DNA of 64,000 nt from Sphingomonas sp. LY54 (GTDB lineage Bacteria > Pseudomonadota > Alphaproteobacteria > Sphingomonadales > Sphingomonadaceae). Both the position numbers and the translations under genes were made by a program. Positions 16,823 through 23,962 of the stretch are shown one piece after another. The stretch spans positions 682,001 through 746,000 of the forward strand of contig NZ_CP141588.1 in NCBI RefSeq assembly GCF_035594035.1. Direction: 5' to 3'. Position 1 is the first letter of the stretch; the number at the start of each line of letters is the position of its first letter. Below the pieces are notes generated by a model that was not told where the DNA came from, did not search any database, and saw only the letters and a program-made list of their open reading frames with translations.

Positions 16823-18007
16823 ATGATCCGCTGGCGCCCGCCCGTCGGGGACAATGTCGCCGCGCCCGCGGTGGCCAGGTCCCTGCTCGAGCGGGCGATA
16901 GCGGCCAGCCCAGCCAATCCAATCCTGCGAATGAAGCGCGCCGACCTCAATCTCGACCGCTTCGATTTCGCTGCGGCAGCCTCAGACCTTGAGGCCGCGC
17001 TCCACGCCGACCCCGTCTTGCCGGGACTGCGGTCGCGGCTGGCCCGCTGCCGCAACGCGCTCGGCCAGCATCATGAAGCGCTGGCGGTCGGCGCCGAACC
17101 CGGCGACGCGCACGCGCTCTACCAACACGGCCTCGCCCTCGACGCTCTAGGCCGCGAGCAGGAGGCCGAGCGCGCCTATCGCGCCGTCCTCGATCAAGAC
17201 CCCCACCACCGCCACGCCTGCCGCAAGCTCTGCCGATTGCTGCGCCGGGCAGACCGTAGCGCTGAAATGCTCGCCGTTTGCGAAGACCTCGCCGCCCGCG
17301 GCGCGGCCCATGCACAACTCTTTTATGATTGGGGCATTGCGTCAGCGCTGACCGGCGATATCGGCCGCGCCCGCGCCTTGCTGTTCGACCGCGCCCGCGT
17401 CGCCGAGATCGCCCTGCCGGTTCCGGACGGTTTCGCCGACATCGCCGCCTTCCATGCCGCTCTGGCCGAGGAAATCCTCGGCAACCCGCACCGGCTGAGC
17501 GAGTTCGATCCGGGGGAGGAGGCCAATCGCGGCAGCAGCCGGGTCGAAGCCCTGTTCGCCGGTCGCCGGCCCGACATGATGCGCGCTCTGCTGCAAAGCC
17601 TGCAGCGGCTGGTCGACGATTATACCCCCTCTCCCGCCGGCCCGTTCGATCCCTGGCGCGCCGCCCGTCCTAACGCTGCGCGTCTCCGGGCTTGGGGCCT
17701 GATCCAGCGCCGCTCCGAGCATGAGGAATGGCACATCCACCGCGGCGGCTGGCTGAGCGGCGTCTATTATGTGCGCGTGCCGCGCGGCATCTCGGCGAAA
17801 GGCGAAGGGCGCGGCTGCATCGAGTTTGGGCCGCCGCGGCCGGTCGCCCGCTCGCAGCCCAACCTAATCTCGCCCTGGCGCTACGCCCCGCGCGAGGGGA
17901 TGCTGCTGCTCGCGCCTTCCCATTATTCGCACCGGACGATTCCGAGCGGAATCGATGAACATCGGATCAGCTTCGCCTTCGACGTGGTGCCGGACGAGCA
18001 GCCTTAA
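16823..18007 (+). CDS. TPR-containing putative 2OG-Fe(II) oxygenase
   Basis: This is 394 residues from the ATG at 16823; the same frame runs upstream to 16631, but that part is the shadow of the peptide gene. Tetratricopeptide-like repeats fill about residues 10-200 ('SLLERAIAASPANPILRMKRADLNLD', 'ALYQHGLALDALGREQEAERAYRAVLDQDP'). The C-terminal domain is a double-stranded beta-helix oxygenase of the 2OG-FeII_Oxy_5 type. H304 and H306 are in 'EEWHIHRGGWLSGVYYV', the distal H370 is in 'SHRTIP', and R381, which should bind 2-oxoglutarate, is in 'HRISFAF'. It is likely to hydroxylate a peptide or protein side chain. The small peptide just upstream is the natural candidate substrate. Confidence 0.85.
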   Translation: MIRWRPPVGDNVAAPAVARSLLERAIAASPANPILRMKRADLNLDRFDFAAAASDLEAALHADPVLPGLRSRLARCRNALGQHHEALAVGAEPGDAHALYQHGLALDALGREQEAERAYRAVLDQDPHHRHACRKLCRLLRRADRSAEMLAVCEDLAARGAAHAQLFYDWGIASALTGDIGRARALLFDRARVAEIALPVPDGFADIAAFHAALAEEILGNPHRLSEFDPGEEANRGSSRVEALFAGRRPDMMRALLQSLQRLVDDYTPSPAGPFDPWRAARPNAARLRAWGLIQRRSEHEEWHIHRGGWLSGVYYVRVPRGISAKGEGRGCIEFGPPRPVARSQPNLISPWRYAPREGMLLLAPSHYSHRTIPSGIDEHRISFAFDVVPDEQP

Positions 18008-18011
18008 CGCC

Positions 18012-19430
18012 TTAGCTAGCCGCCTTCTTTCTCGTCGATCGGGCGCCTTCCAGCGCGCTGACGAAGGCGTGTCGCCACGCCACCACGTCCTCGTCGCGGA
18101 CGCTCTGGATCAGGCTCTGCCAGCGGCGGACGCGCTCCTCGCGCGGCATGTTGAGCGCGCGGTGGATGGCGTCGCTCAATTCCTCCTTGCTGTAGGGATT
18201 GACCAGCATGGCGTCCTTGAGCTGGAGCGCCGCGCCGGCGAAGCGCGAGAGGATGAGCACGCCCGGATCCTCCGGATCCTGCGCCGCGACATATTCCTTG
18301 GCGACGAGGTTCATGCCGTCGCGCAGCGGGGTGATGAGCGCCACCTGCGCCGCGCGGTAATAGCCGGCCAGTTCCTCCCGCGCATAACCCTGGTTGACGT
18401 AGCGGATCGGCACCCAGTCGACGTCGGCGAACTCGCCGTTGATCCGTCCCGACAATTCGTCGAGCCCCTCGCGTATCTCCTGGTAGGTCGCGACCTCGCC
18501 GCGCGAGGGCGGCGCGATCTGCAGCAAAGTGACCCGGCCGCGCCAGTCGCCATGCTCCTCCAAAAAGCGGCGATAGCCGAGGAAGCGCTCCTCCAGCCCC
18601 TTCGAATAATCGAGCCGGTCGACTCCGATGATCGTCTTCTTGTCCTCGACCGAGGTGCGCAGCCGCTCGAACTGGCTGCGCGCCGTATCGCTCGCCGCCG
18701 CGGCCATGAACTCCTTATAGTCGATGCCGATCGGGTAGGCGGCGGCGTGGACCGACCGATCGCCAACGTGGATCATGCCGTCGTCGTCGCAATGGCCGCC
18801 AAGCTCGCGCTCGATATAATGGCGAAAGCTCTCCAGCCATTCCTCGGTCTGGAAGCCGATCACGTCATAGGCGAGCATCGAGAGCACGAGCCCCTCGTGG
18901 AAGGGCAGCGACACCAACAGCCGCGACGGCGGCCAGGGGACGTGGAGGAAGAAGCCCATCCGGTTCTTGAGGCCGCGGTCGCGTAGCTGCGCGCCCAAGG
19001 GTATCAGATGGTAATCGTGGACCCAGACGAGATCGTCGGGCTCGATCAGCGGCGCCACCGTCTCGGCGAAGCGCTCGTTGACCCGCTCGTAGCCGCTGCC
19101 GAAGCTGCGGTCATACTCGGCTAGGTCGATCCGGTAGTGGAGGAGCGGCCACAAGGTGCGGTTGGCGTAGCCGTTATAATATTCGTCGACGTCCTGCTCC
19201 TCGAGGTCGATCGTCGCGGTGGTGACGCCCTCGTGCCGCTGCAGGTCGATATGGCCGGTAAACTCCTCGGTCTTCTGCCCGGACCAGCCGAACCACAGGC
19301 CGCGATATTCCCTGAGCGCCGCCGCCAGCGCAACCGACAGCCCGCCCTGCGCTCCCGCCCCGCCATTGGGGGTGGGCGCCGAAACGCGGTTGGAGATGAC
19401 GATCAGGCGACTCAACGGACGGAACTCCAC
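18012..19430 (-). CDS. otsA: Trehalose-6-phosphate synthase OtsA
   Basis: This GT20 glycosyltransferase makes trehalose-6-phosphate from UDP-glucose (or another NDP-glucose) and glucose-6-phosphate. It has the 'NRVSAP..GGAGAQGGLSVAL' substrate loop, 'WVHDYHLIPLG', 'FFLHVPWPPS', 'GVDRLDYSKGLEERFLGY' and 'TPLRDGMNLVAKEYVAAQ'. The GTG at 19430 gives 472 residues. A TTG at 19415 overlapping the GH15 stop (TTGA), with GGAG upstream at good spacing, is an equally good start. It is the last gene of the otsB-GH15-otsA unit. Product role: compatible solute and stress protection. Confidence 0.94.
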   Translation of the reverse strand: MEFRPLSRLIVISNRVSAPTPNGGAGAQGGLSVALAAALREYRGLWFGWSGQKTEEFTGHIDLQRHEGVTTATIDLEEQDVDEYYNGYANRTLWPLLHYRIDLAEYDRSFGSGYERVNERFAETVAPLIEPDDLVWVHDYHLIPLGAQLRDRGLKNRMGFFLHVPWPPSRLLVSLPFHEGLVLSMLAYDVIGFQTEEWLESFRHYIERELGGHCDDDGMIHVGDRSVHAAAYPIGIDYKEFMAAAASDTARSQFERLRTSVEDKKTIIGVDRLDYSKGLEERFLGYRRFLEEHGDWRGRVTLLQIAPPSRGEVATYQEIREGLDELSGRINGEFADVDWVPIRYVNQGYAREELAGYYRAAQVALITPLRDGMNLVAKEYVAAQDPEDPGVLILSRFAGAALQLKDAMLVNPYSKEELSDAIHRALNMPREERVRRWQSLIQSVRDEDVVAWRHAFVSALEGARSTRKKAAS

Positions 19431-21241
19431 GGTTTGGACAGGAGGACGGCACAGTTGATCAGACCAACCAATGAATAGGTTTGCGGATAGTTGCCCCAGA
19501 GCTCGCCGGTGACGAAGTCGGTATCTTCGGAGAGCAGCCCGGCGGGGGTGAGACGTTCGAGCATCGACTCGTAGAGATCGCGCGCCTCCTCGGTACGGCC
19601 GACGAGGTGAAGCGCCTCGATCAGCCAGAAAGTGCAGAAATTGAACGCGGTCTCGGGCAGGCCGAAATCGTCCTCGTCGGCATAGCGCAGCATGTGCTCG
19701 CCCTTGCGCAGCGCGCGTTCGACGGCGGTGAACGTGGCGAGGAATCGCGGGTCTTCCGGATCAAGGAAGCGCATGTCGACGAGCTGGAGCAGGCTGGCGT
19801 CGAGCTCGTGGCCGCCGAAGGTCGCGGCGAAGCGCTCCTCGGGCTGGTACCAGGCTTCCTTCTCGATCCGCGCCCGCACCTTCTCGGCACGCTCGCGCCA
19901 GAGCGCGGCGCGGTCCTCGAGCCCGACCGCGAGTGCGGCGTGGGCGAGACGGTCGCAGCCCGCCCAGCTCATCACCGACGAATAGGTGTGGACCGAAGTG
20001 CGCGTGCGGAACTCCCAGAGACCCGCGTCGGGCTGGTCGTGCATCGCCCAGGCGCGCTCGCCGACCTTCTCGAGCGCCGCGAAATCGTCCGCGGTCGCCT
20101 GGCGGAACAGGCGCTGGTCGAAGAATGCCTGCGCATTGGAGAGGATGATCTGGCCATAGGCGTCGTGCTGGACCTGATGATAGGCGGCATTGCCGACGCG
20201 GACCGGGCCCATCCCGCGGTACCCGGCCAGCGCTTCGGCCTCGGTTTCCTCCAGCTTGGCTTCGCCCGAGACGCCGTAGAGCGGCTGGATGTGCCCGCCT
20301 TTGGCCTCGTCGACGATGTTGCGGAGATAGCCGAGATAGCCTTCGAGCACGTCGAGCGCGCCCAAGCGGTTCAGGGCCTGGACGGTGTAATAAGCGTCGC
20401 GGATCCAGCAGTAGCGATAGTCCCAGTTGCGGCCCGAGTCCGCCGCTTCCGGGATCGAGGTGGTGAGCGCGGCGACGATCGCCCCGGTCTCCTCATGCTG
20501 GCAAAGCTTGAGCGTGATCGCGGCGCGGATCACCACCTTCTGCCATTCCAGCGGGATGGCCAGCCCGCGCACCCATTCGCGCCAATGGTCGGAGGTCTGG
20601 TGGAGCATCGTCGCCAGCGTGTGGCCGACATTGCCGACGAACGGCTCGTCGGGGCCGAGGAAGAAATGCAGCGGCTTCTCCAGCCGGAAGCTTCGCCCCT
20701 CGACGATATGGCCGACCGGCGCGTCGGTCGTGAGCCGCAGCGGCTGGGGCTTCAGCAGGAAGCGAATGTGGTTGGTGCCGCTGGTTCGCTCGGCATCCCT
20801 GGCGCCCCAGCCGACGGCGGGGTTGAGCCCGATCCGGATGCGCGGCGCGCCGGCGACCGGGCGGACGATGCGCGCGAACGCTACCGGTCGGTACATCCGC
20901 CCCGATCGCTCGAAGCGCGGGCAGAAATCGAAGATCTCGACCGACCCGCCCTCGCTGTCGGTCAGGCGGCTGACGAGGATCGGGGTGTTGCGCAGGTAGC
21001 GCTGTTCGCAGCTCACTTGGTCGTCGAGCGTGATCCGCCACTCGCCGCGCGGCAGTGTTGCAGGTGCGGACAGCCCCCGGCTGTCCGCACCTGCAACACT
21101 CTCGTCCTTGGGGTCGAGCAGCGAGCAGAATAAGGGATCGCCGTCGACGCGGGGCGCGCAGCCCCACACGAAACCGGCCGTTTCATCGATGAATGCGCTG
21201 ACCTGGCAATTGCCGATGGGCCACAGGGACAATGTCTTCAC
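19412..21241 (-). CDS. Glycoside hydrolase family 15 protein (glucoamylase/trehalase-like)
   Basis: This protein is 609 residues from the GTG at 21241, which overlaps the otsB stop (TAGTG); an upstream in-frame start at 21265 is possible. It has an N-terminal beta-sandwich and a C-terminal (alpha/alpha)6 barrel with 'RNWDYRYCWIRDAYYTVQALNRLG' and 'EDTDFVTGELWGNYPQTYSLVGLINCAVLL', as in bacterial GH15 glucan hydrolases and trehalases. Wedged between otsB and otsA, it probably tunes trehalose or glucan turnover. At about residues 48-63 it carries SVAGADSRGLSAPATL, encoded by a perfect 22-bp inverted repeat, which looks like an insertion into the fold. Confidence 0.9.
   Translation of the reverse strand: MKTLSLWPIGNCQVSAFIDETAGFVWGCAPRVDGDPLFCSLLDPKDESVAGADSRGLSAPATLPRGEWRITLDDQVSCEQRYLRNTPILVSRLTDSEGGSVEIFDFCPRFERSGRMYRPVAFARIVRPVAGAPRIRIGLNPAVGWGARDAERTSGTNHIRFLLKPQPLRLTTDAPVGHIVEGRSFRLEKPLHFFLGPDEPFVGNVGHTLATMLHQTSDHWREWVRGLAIPLEWQKVVIRAAITLKLCQHEETGAIVAALTTSIPEAADSGRNWDYRYCWIRDAYYTVQALNRLGALDVLEGYLGYLRNIVDEAKGGHIQPLYGVSGEAKLEETEAEALAGYRGMGPVRVGNAAYHQVQHDAYGQIILSNAQAFFDQRLFRQATADDFAALEKVGERAWAMHDQPDAGLWEFRTRTSVHTYSSVMSWAGCDRLAHAALAVGLEDRAALWRERAEKVRARIEKEAWYQPEERFAATFGGHELDASLLQLVDMRFLDPEDPRFLATFTAVERALRKGEHMLRYADEDDFGLPETAFNFCTFWLIEALHLVGRTEEARDLYESMLERLTPAGLLSEDTDFVTGELWGNYPQTYSLVGLINCAVLLSKPWSSVR
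21054..21100. repeat. Perfect 47-bp palindrome inside the GH15 coding frame
   Basis: A 22-nt arm starting AGTGTTGCAGGTGCGGACAG (21054-21075), a 3-nt CCC loop, and an exact reverse-complement arm (21079-21100). It is read through in frame as part of the GH15 protein near residues 48-63. Confidence 0.9.
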
Positions 21242-21978
21242 TACAGGGACGCCTCGCTCAACCACTCGGCGACGGCCCCGACTCCGGGCAGCTGCCAGCG
21301 CGCCGCGGTTTCCCGCTGCGGCCCCACCAGCACCCCGCCGCCGCCGAGCTCAGCGGCCGCGGCGAAGGCATGTTCGTCAGTCAGATCGTCGCCCACGAAC
21401 ACAGGACGCGCACCGGCGAACTCCGGTTCCCGCATGAAGGCCTTTAATGCATCGCCTTTGTCCGACCCGTGCGGCCTGAGCTCGGCAACCATCTTGCCCA
21501 GTTGCAGCGTCAGACCGGTGCTCGCCGCCACGTCGCGCATGAGCGCCTCGGCCGCGTCCGCCGCGTCCGGGGCCTGTCGGTAATGGAGCGCGACCCCGAA
21601 CGGCTTTTCCTCGACCAGCAGGCCGGGCACGCCGGCAGCGAAGGCGCGGGTTGCCGCCTTGGCCTCCGCCAGCCCGGGCGGGACCGAAAGCGGCAGGCTC
21701 GTGCCGTCGCCGAGGCGCAGCTCGAGCCCGTGCGATCCGGACACGGCCAGCGCCGCGCAGTCGAGATGTTTCTCGAGGTCGGCGATGGCGCGGCCGCTTA
21801 CGATCGCCAGCCGCCCTTCCAGCCGCGCGTGCAGCCGGTGCAGGAGCGGCTCGAGATGCGCGCCGACGCGGATCGCGGCGGGCGTCTCGGCCAGCTCCAC
21901 CAGAGTGCCGTCGAAATCGAGGAACAGGGCCGCGCCGTCGAGCAATCCCAAGGGCGGTCGGCAATCATTATCGGCCAT
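21241..21978 (-). CDS. otsB: Trehalose-6-phosphate phosphatase OtsB
   Basis: This HAD-superfamily phosphatase removes phosphate from trehalose-6-phosphate. Motif I DFDGT holds the nucleophile D21 and D23. 'IVSGRAIADLEKHL' follows, then a cap domain, and motif IV 'VFVGDDLTDEHAFAAA'. It is 245 residues from ATG 21978, typical for the family; the longer open frame to 22074 is not needed. It is the first gene of the minus-strand trehalose operon and is coupled to GH15 by a TAGTG overlap. The divergent neighbour starts 119 bp away. Confidence 0.94.
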   Translation of the reverse strand: MADNDCRPPLGLLDGAALFLDFDGTLVELAETPAAIRVGAHLEPLLHRLHARLEGRLAIVSGRAIADLEKHLDCAALAVSGSHGLELRLGDGTSLPLSVPPGLAEAKAATRAFAAGVPGLLVEEKPFGVALHYRQAPDAADAAEALMRDVAASTGLTLQLGKMVAELRPHGSDKGDALKAFMREPEFAGARPVFVGDDLTDEHAFAAAAELGGGGVLVGPQRETAARWQLPGVGAVAEWLSEASL

Positions 21979-22097
21979 GGCGGAAGACTTGGCGACCGCC
22001 GCCGCGAAACTCAAGCAGCGCGATCCACCAGACCCGCATTGGCGGCACCGTGCTTTTACGGTATGTGGGTCCACTCTGGAGACAAAAGGGGGAAGCC

Positions 22098-22598
22098 ATG
22101 AGCGACGTCGCCACGAGCCGGCCGGGCAGCAGCATTCGGAATTCCGCCCCCCCGCAGGAAACGCTCTCGCGCCGTTCGGTGGTCGCGGGCGCCGCCGGCC
22201 TCACCGTGCTGGTCGGCGCTGCGGGCGCGAGCGCGCTCACGGTCGCAACCTCCAAGCCCGCGGGCTCGGCCCCCAATCTCTGGGATCGCCAATATTGGAC
22301 GCTGGAAAGCGCCGGCGTGCAGGAATGGCTGCGCAACGTCGGCTCCAACTTCACCATCGTCGCCGACAACGGCCGCAACGTTACGATGAAGCTTAGCGCG
22401 GTGCTGCCGTTTCCCAACCGCGGATCGCGGCCGGCGCAGCTCGGCCGCGCCAGCGCGTTCGACACTTTGTTCGATCCGGCCGACCGCAATGCGGTCAAGG
22501 GCAACCGCATCTACAGGGTGCGCCATGCCCGCTACGGCGACATGCACATCTTCCTGACGCGCACACCCAAAGGGCGGCTGGAAGCGGTGTTCAACTAG
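22098..22598 (+). CDS. DUF6916-like protein with Tat-type leader
   Basis: This is 166 residues. An N-terminal extension holds a twin-arginine style signal (LSRRSVVAGAAGLTVLVGAAGASA, about residues 23-47). A small beta-rich domain follows (about 58-166) and ends in 'MHIFLTRTPKGRLEAVFN', the same C-terminal pattern as the protein at 23093-23374. Start ATG 22098 has GGGGGAAG upstream. A possible promoter is TTGGCG-N17-TATGTG near 22039-22067. Such domains often accompany microcystin-dependent or phage-tail-fibre-like proteins in related bacteria, but none is in this window. Function unknown. Confidence 0.75.
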   Translation: MSDVATSRPGSSIRNSAPPQETLSRRSVVAGAAGLTVLVGAAGASALTVATSKPAGSAPNLWDRQYWTLESAGVQEWLRNVGSNFTIVADNGRNVTMKLSAVLPFPNRGSRPAQLGRASAFDTLFDPADRNAVKGNRIYRVRHARYGDMHIFLTRTPKGRLEAVFN

Positions 22599-22601
22599 GG
22601 A

Positions 22602-23096
22602 ATGCCGCCGCCGCTGCGTGCCGCCGCTGCCCTCGGCCTGTCCTACCGCACGATGTCCGACGGCGACCTTCCCTTCGCAGCTTCGCTCTACGCGTCCACG
22701 CGCAGCGAGGAGCTGGCCCAGACCGGCTGGCCGGACGAGATCCAGCACGCGTTTCTGGCGCAACAATTCGAGGCCCAGCACCGCCACTATCGCCAGCATT
22801 ATCCGGCCGCCGAATGGCTGATCGTCGAGCGCGCGGGGGAGCGGATCGGGCGACTCTACATCGAGGAATGGGAGCATGAGTTCCGCATCATTGACATCGC
22901 CCTGATCCCGGCCAGTCGCGGCCAGGGCATTGGCGGAGCCATCCTGGCCGATGTCCTCGCTCAGGCCGGCGTGGCCGGAAAAGCGGTCTCGATCCACGTC
23001 GAGAAGCAGAATGCGGCAATGCGGCTCTACCACCGGCTCGGCTTTGCCAGGATCGACGAGCACGGCGTCTACGATTTGATGGAACGCCGGCCCTAG
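22602..23096 (+). CDS. GNAT-family N-acetyltransferase
   Basis: This 164-residue acetyl-CoA-dependent acyltransferase has the acetyl-CoA binding loop 'RGQGIGGAIL' and the C-terminal 'HVEKQNAAMRLYHRLGFARI', both family signatures. The substrate is unknown. It begins 3 nt after the DUF6916-like gene on the same strand, so they are cotranscribed, and its stop overlaps that of the convergent second DUF6916-like gene by 4 bp. An internal ATG at 22653 is an alternative start. Confidence 0.88.
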   Translation: MPPPLRAAAALGLSYRTMSDGDLPFAASLYASTRSEELAQTGWPDEIQHAFLAQQFEAQHRHYRQHYPAAEWLIVERAGERIGRLYIEEWEHEFRIIDIALIPASRGQGIGGAILADVLAQAGVAGKAVSIHVEKQNAAMRLYHRLGFARIDEHGVYDLMERRP

Positions 23097-23374
23097 TTGA
23101 AGATCGCCTCGTAGAGAATGCCGTCCGGGTCGCGGGCGATCGGGACGACGAAGATGTCGAACGCGTCGCCGCCATAGGCAAAGGAGTAGATGGCCTGCGG
23201 CAAAGCGGATTCGGAGGGTCCCCGGAAAACCAGGCGGAACGAACCGGCCTCGCGAACCCCGGCCGGCAGCGGCTGGGCCGTCTCCAGCGTCATCTCGAGC
23301 GCGCCTGCGCCGCTTTCGACCGTGAAGCTCTCTCCGACCCTGCCGGCGAAATCCTCGATGCCCGGATCCCCCAC
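23093..23374 (-). CDS. DUF6916-like protein
   Basis: This 93-residue small beta-rich protein has no signal peptide. Characteristic segments are 'FRLVFRGPSESALPQAIYSFAYGG' and the end 'FDIFVVPIARDPDGILYEAIFN', matching the domain in the Tat-leader protein two genes away. It is convergent with the GNAT gene and lies 10 bp downstream of the SH3 protein gene on the same strand. The role is unknown; in other genomes such proteins lie near tail-collar-like proteins. Confidence 0.75.
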   Translation of the reverse strand: MGDPGIEDFAGRVGESFTVESGAGALEMTLETAQPLPAGVREAGSFRLVFRGPSESALPQAIYSFAYGGDAFDIFVVPIARDPDGILYEAIFN

Positions 23375-23384
23375 CTTGGTCTCC

Positions 23385-23867
23385 TCAGTCCAGCTCTTCG
23401 CCGGGATCGGTGCCCCAGATATGCTCGGTCCGGATGTAGCCGGCGCGCCCGCGCACGTCGAGGCGGCACCAGCCGCTGCTGCAGTCGGTCAGACGGCCGA
23501 CCACGCCCGGTTCGACACGATAGGTGACCTTGGCCGCGCCATTAGGCGTCTGGTGCATCGGCCGCGCCTCGTCGCCGACGACCAGTGCCGTCCGCGTGTC
23601 GCTGAGCAGGTTGACCAGCATCCAGCCGGTCGTGCCGTCCGGATCCTGGATCTTGCGCCAGCTCGGATAGACTTCGAGCACCTTGATCGGCAGATCGGCG
23701 CGCTTGTAGAGCCAGACGGCGGGATAATTCTTGCCCGGCCCCGTGCGCATCATCGCCTCGCCGGCCGAGATCGACGCCCAATAAGGCGTGGCGCGCTCCT
23801 TCTGCGCCTGGGACGCCGACGGCAAGGCCGCCAACATTATCAACGCCGCCGCAATCGCCCGCCGCAT
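23385..23867 (-). CDS. Periplasmic SH3-domain protein
   Basis: This is 160 residues with a cleavable signal peptide (MRRAIAAALIMLAALPSASQAQ). Two bacterial SH3-like units follow: 'MMRTGPGKNYPAVWLYKRADLPIKVLEVYPSWRKIQDPDGTTGWMLVNLL' at about 39-88 and 'GVVGRLTDCSSGWCRLDVRGRAGYIRTEHIWG' at about 121-152. Proteins of this SH3_4 type are exported and may bind cell-wall peptides. The Cys pair in CSSGWC could form a disulfide. It is probably cotranscribed with the DUF6916-like gene. Confidence 0.85.
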   Translation of the reverse strand: MRRAIAAALIMLAALPSASQAQKERATPYWASISAGEAMMRTGPGKNYPAVWLYKRADLPIKVLEVYPSWRKIQDPDGTTGWMLVNLLSDTRTALVVGDEARPMHQTPNGAAKVTYRVEPGVVGRLTDCSSGWCRLDVRGRAGYIRTEHIWGTDPGEELD

Positions 23868-23962
23868 CTCACATCTTCTCCGTTGAGGTCGTGACCCTCT
23901 CCCTTAGTCCCCCCGGTGCGCCGGCTTCAACCGCCTGCCGCCGGGCGCACCAGATCGGGACG

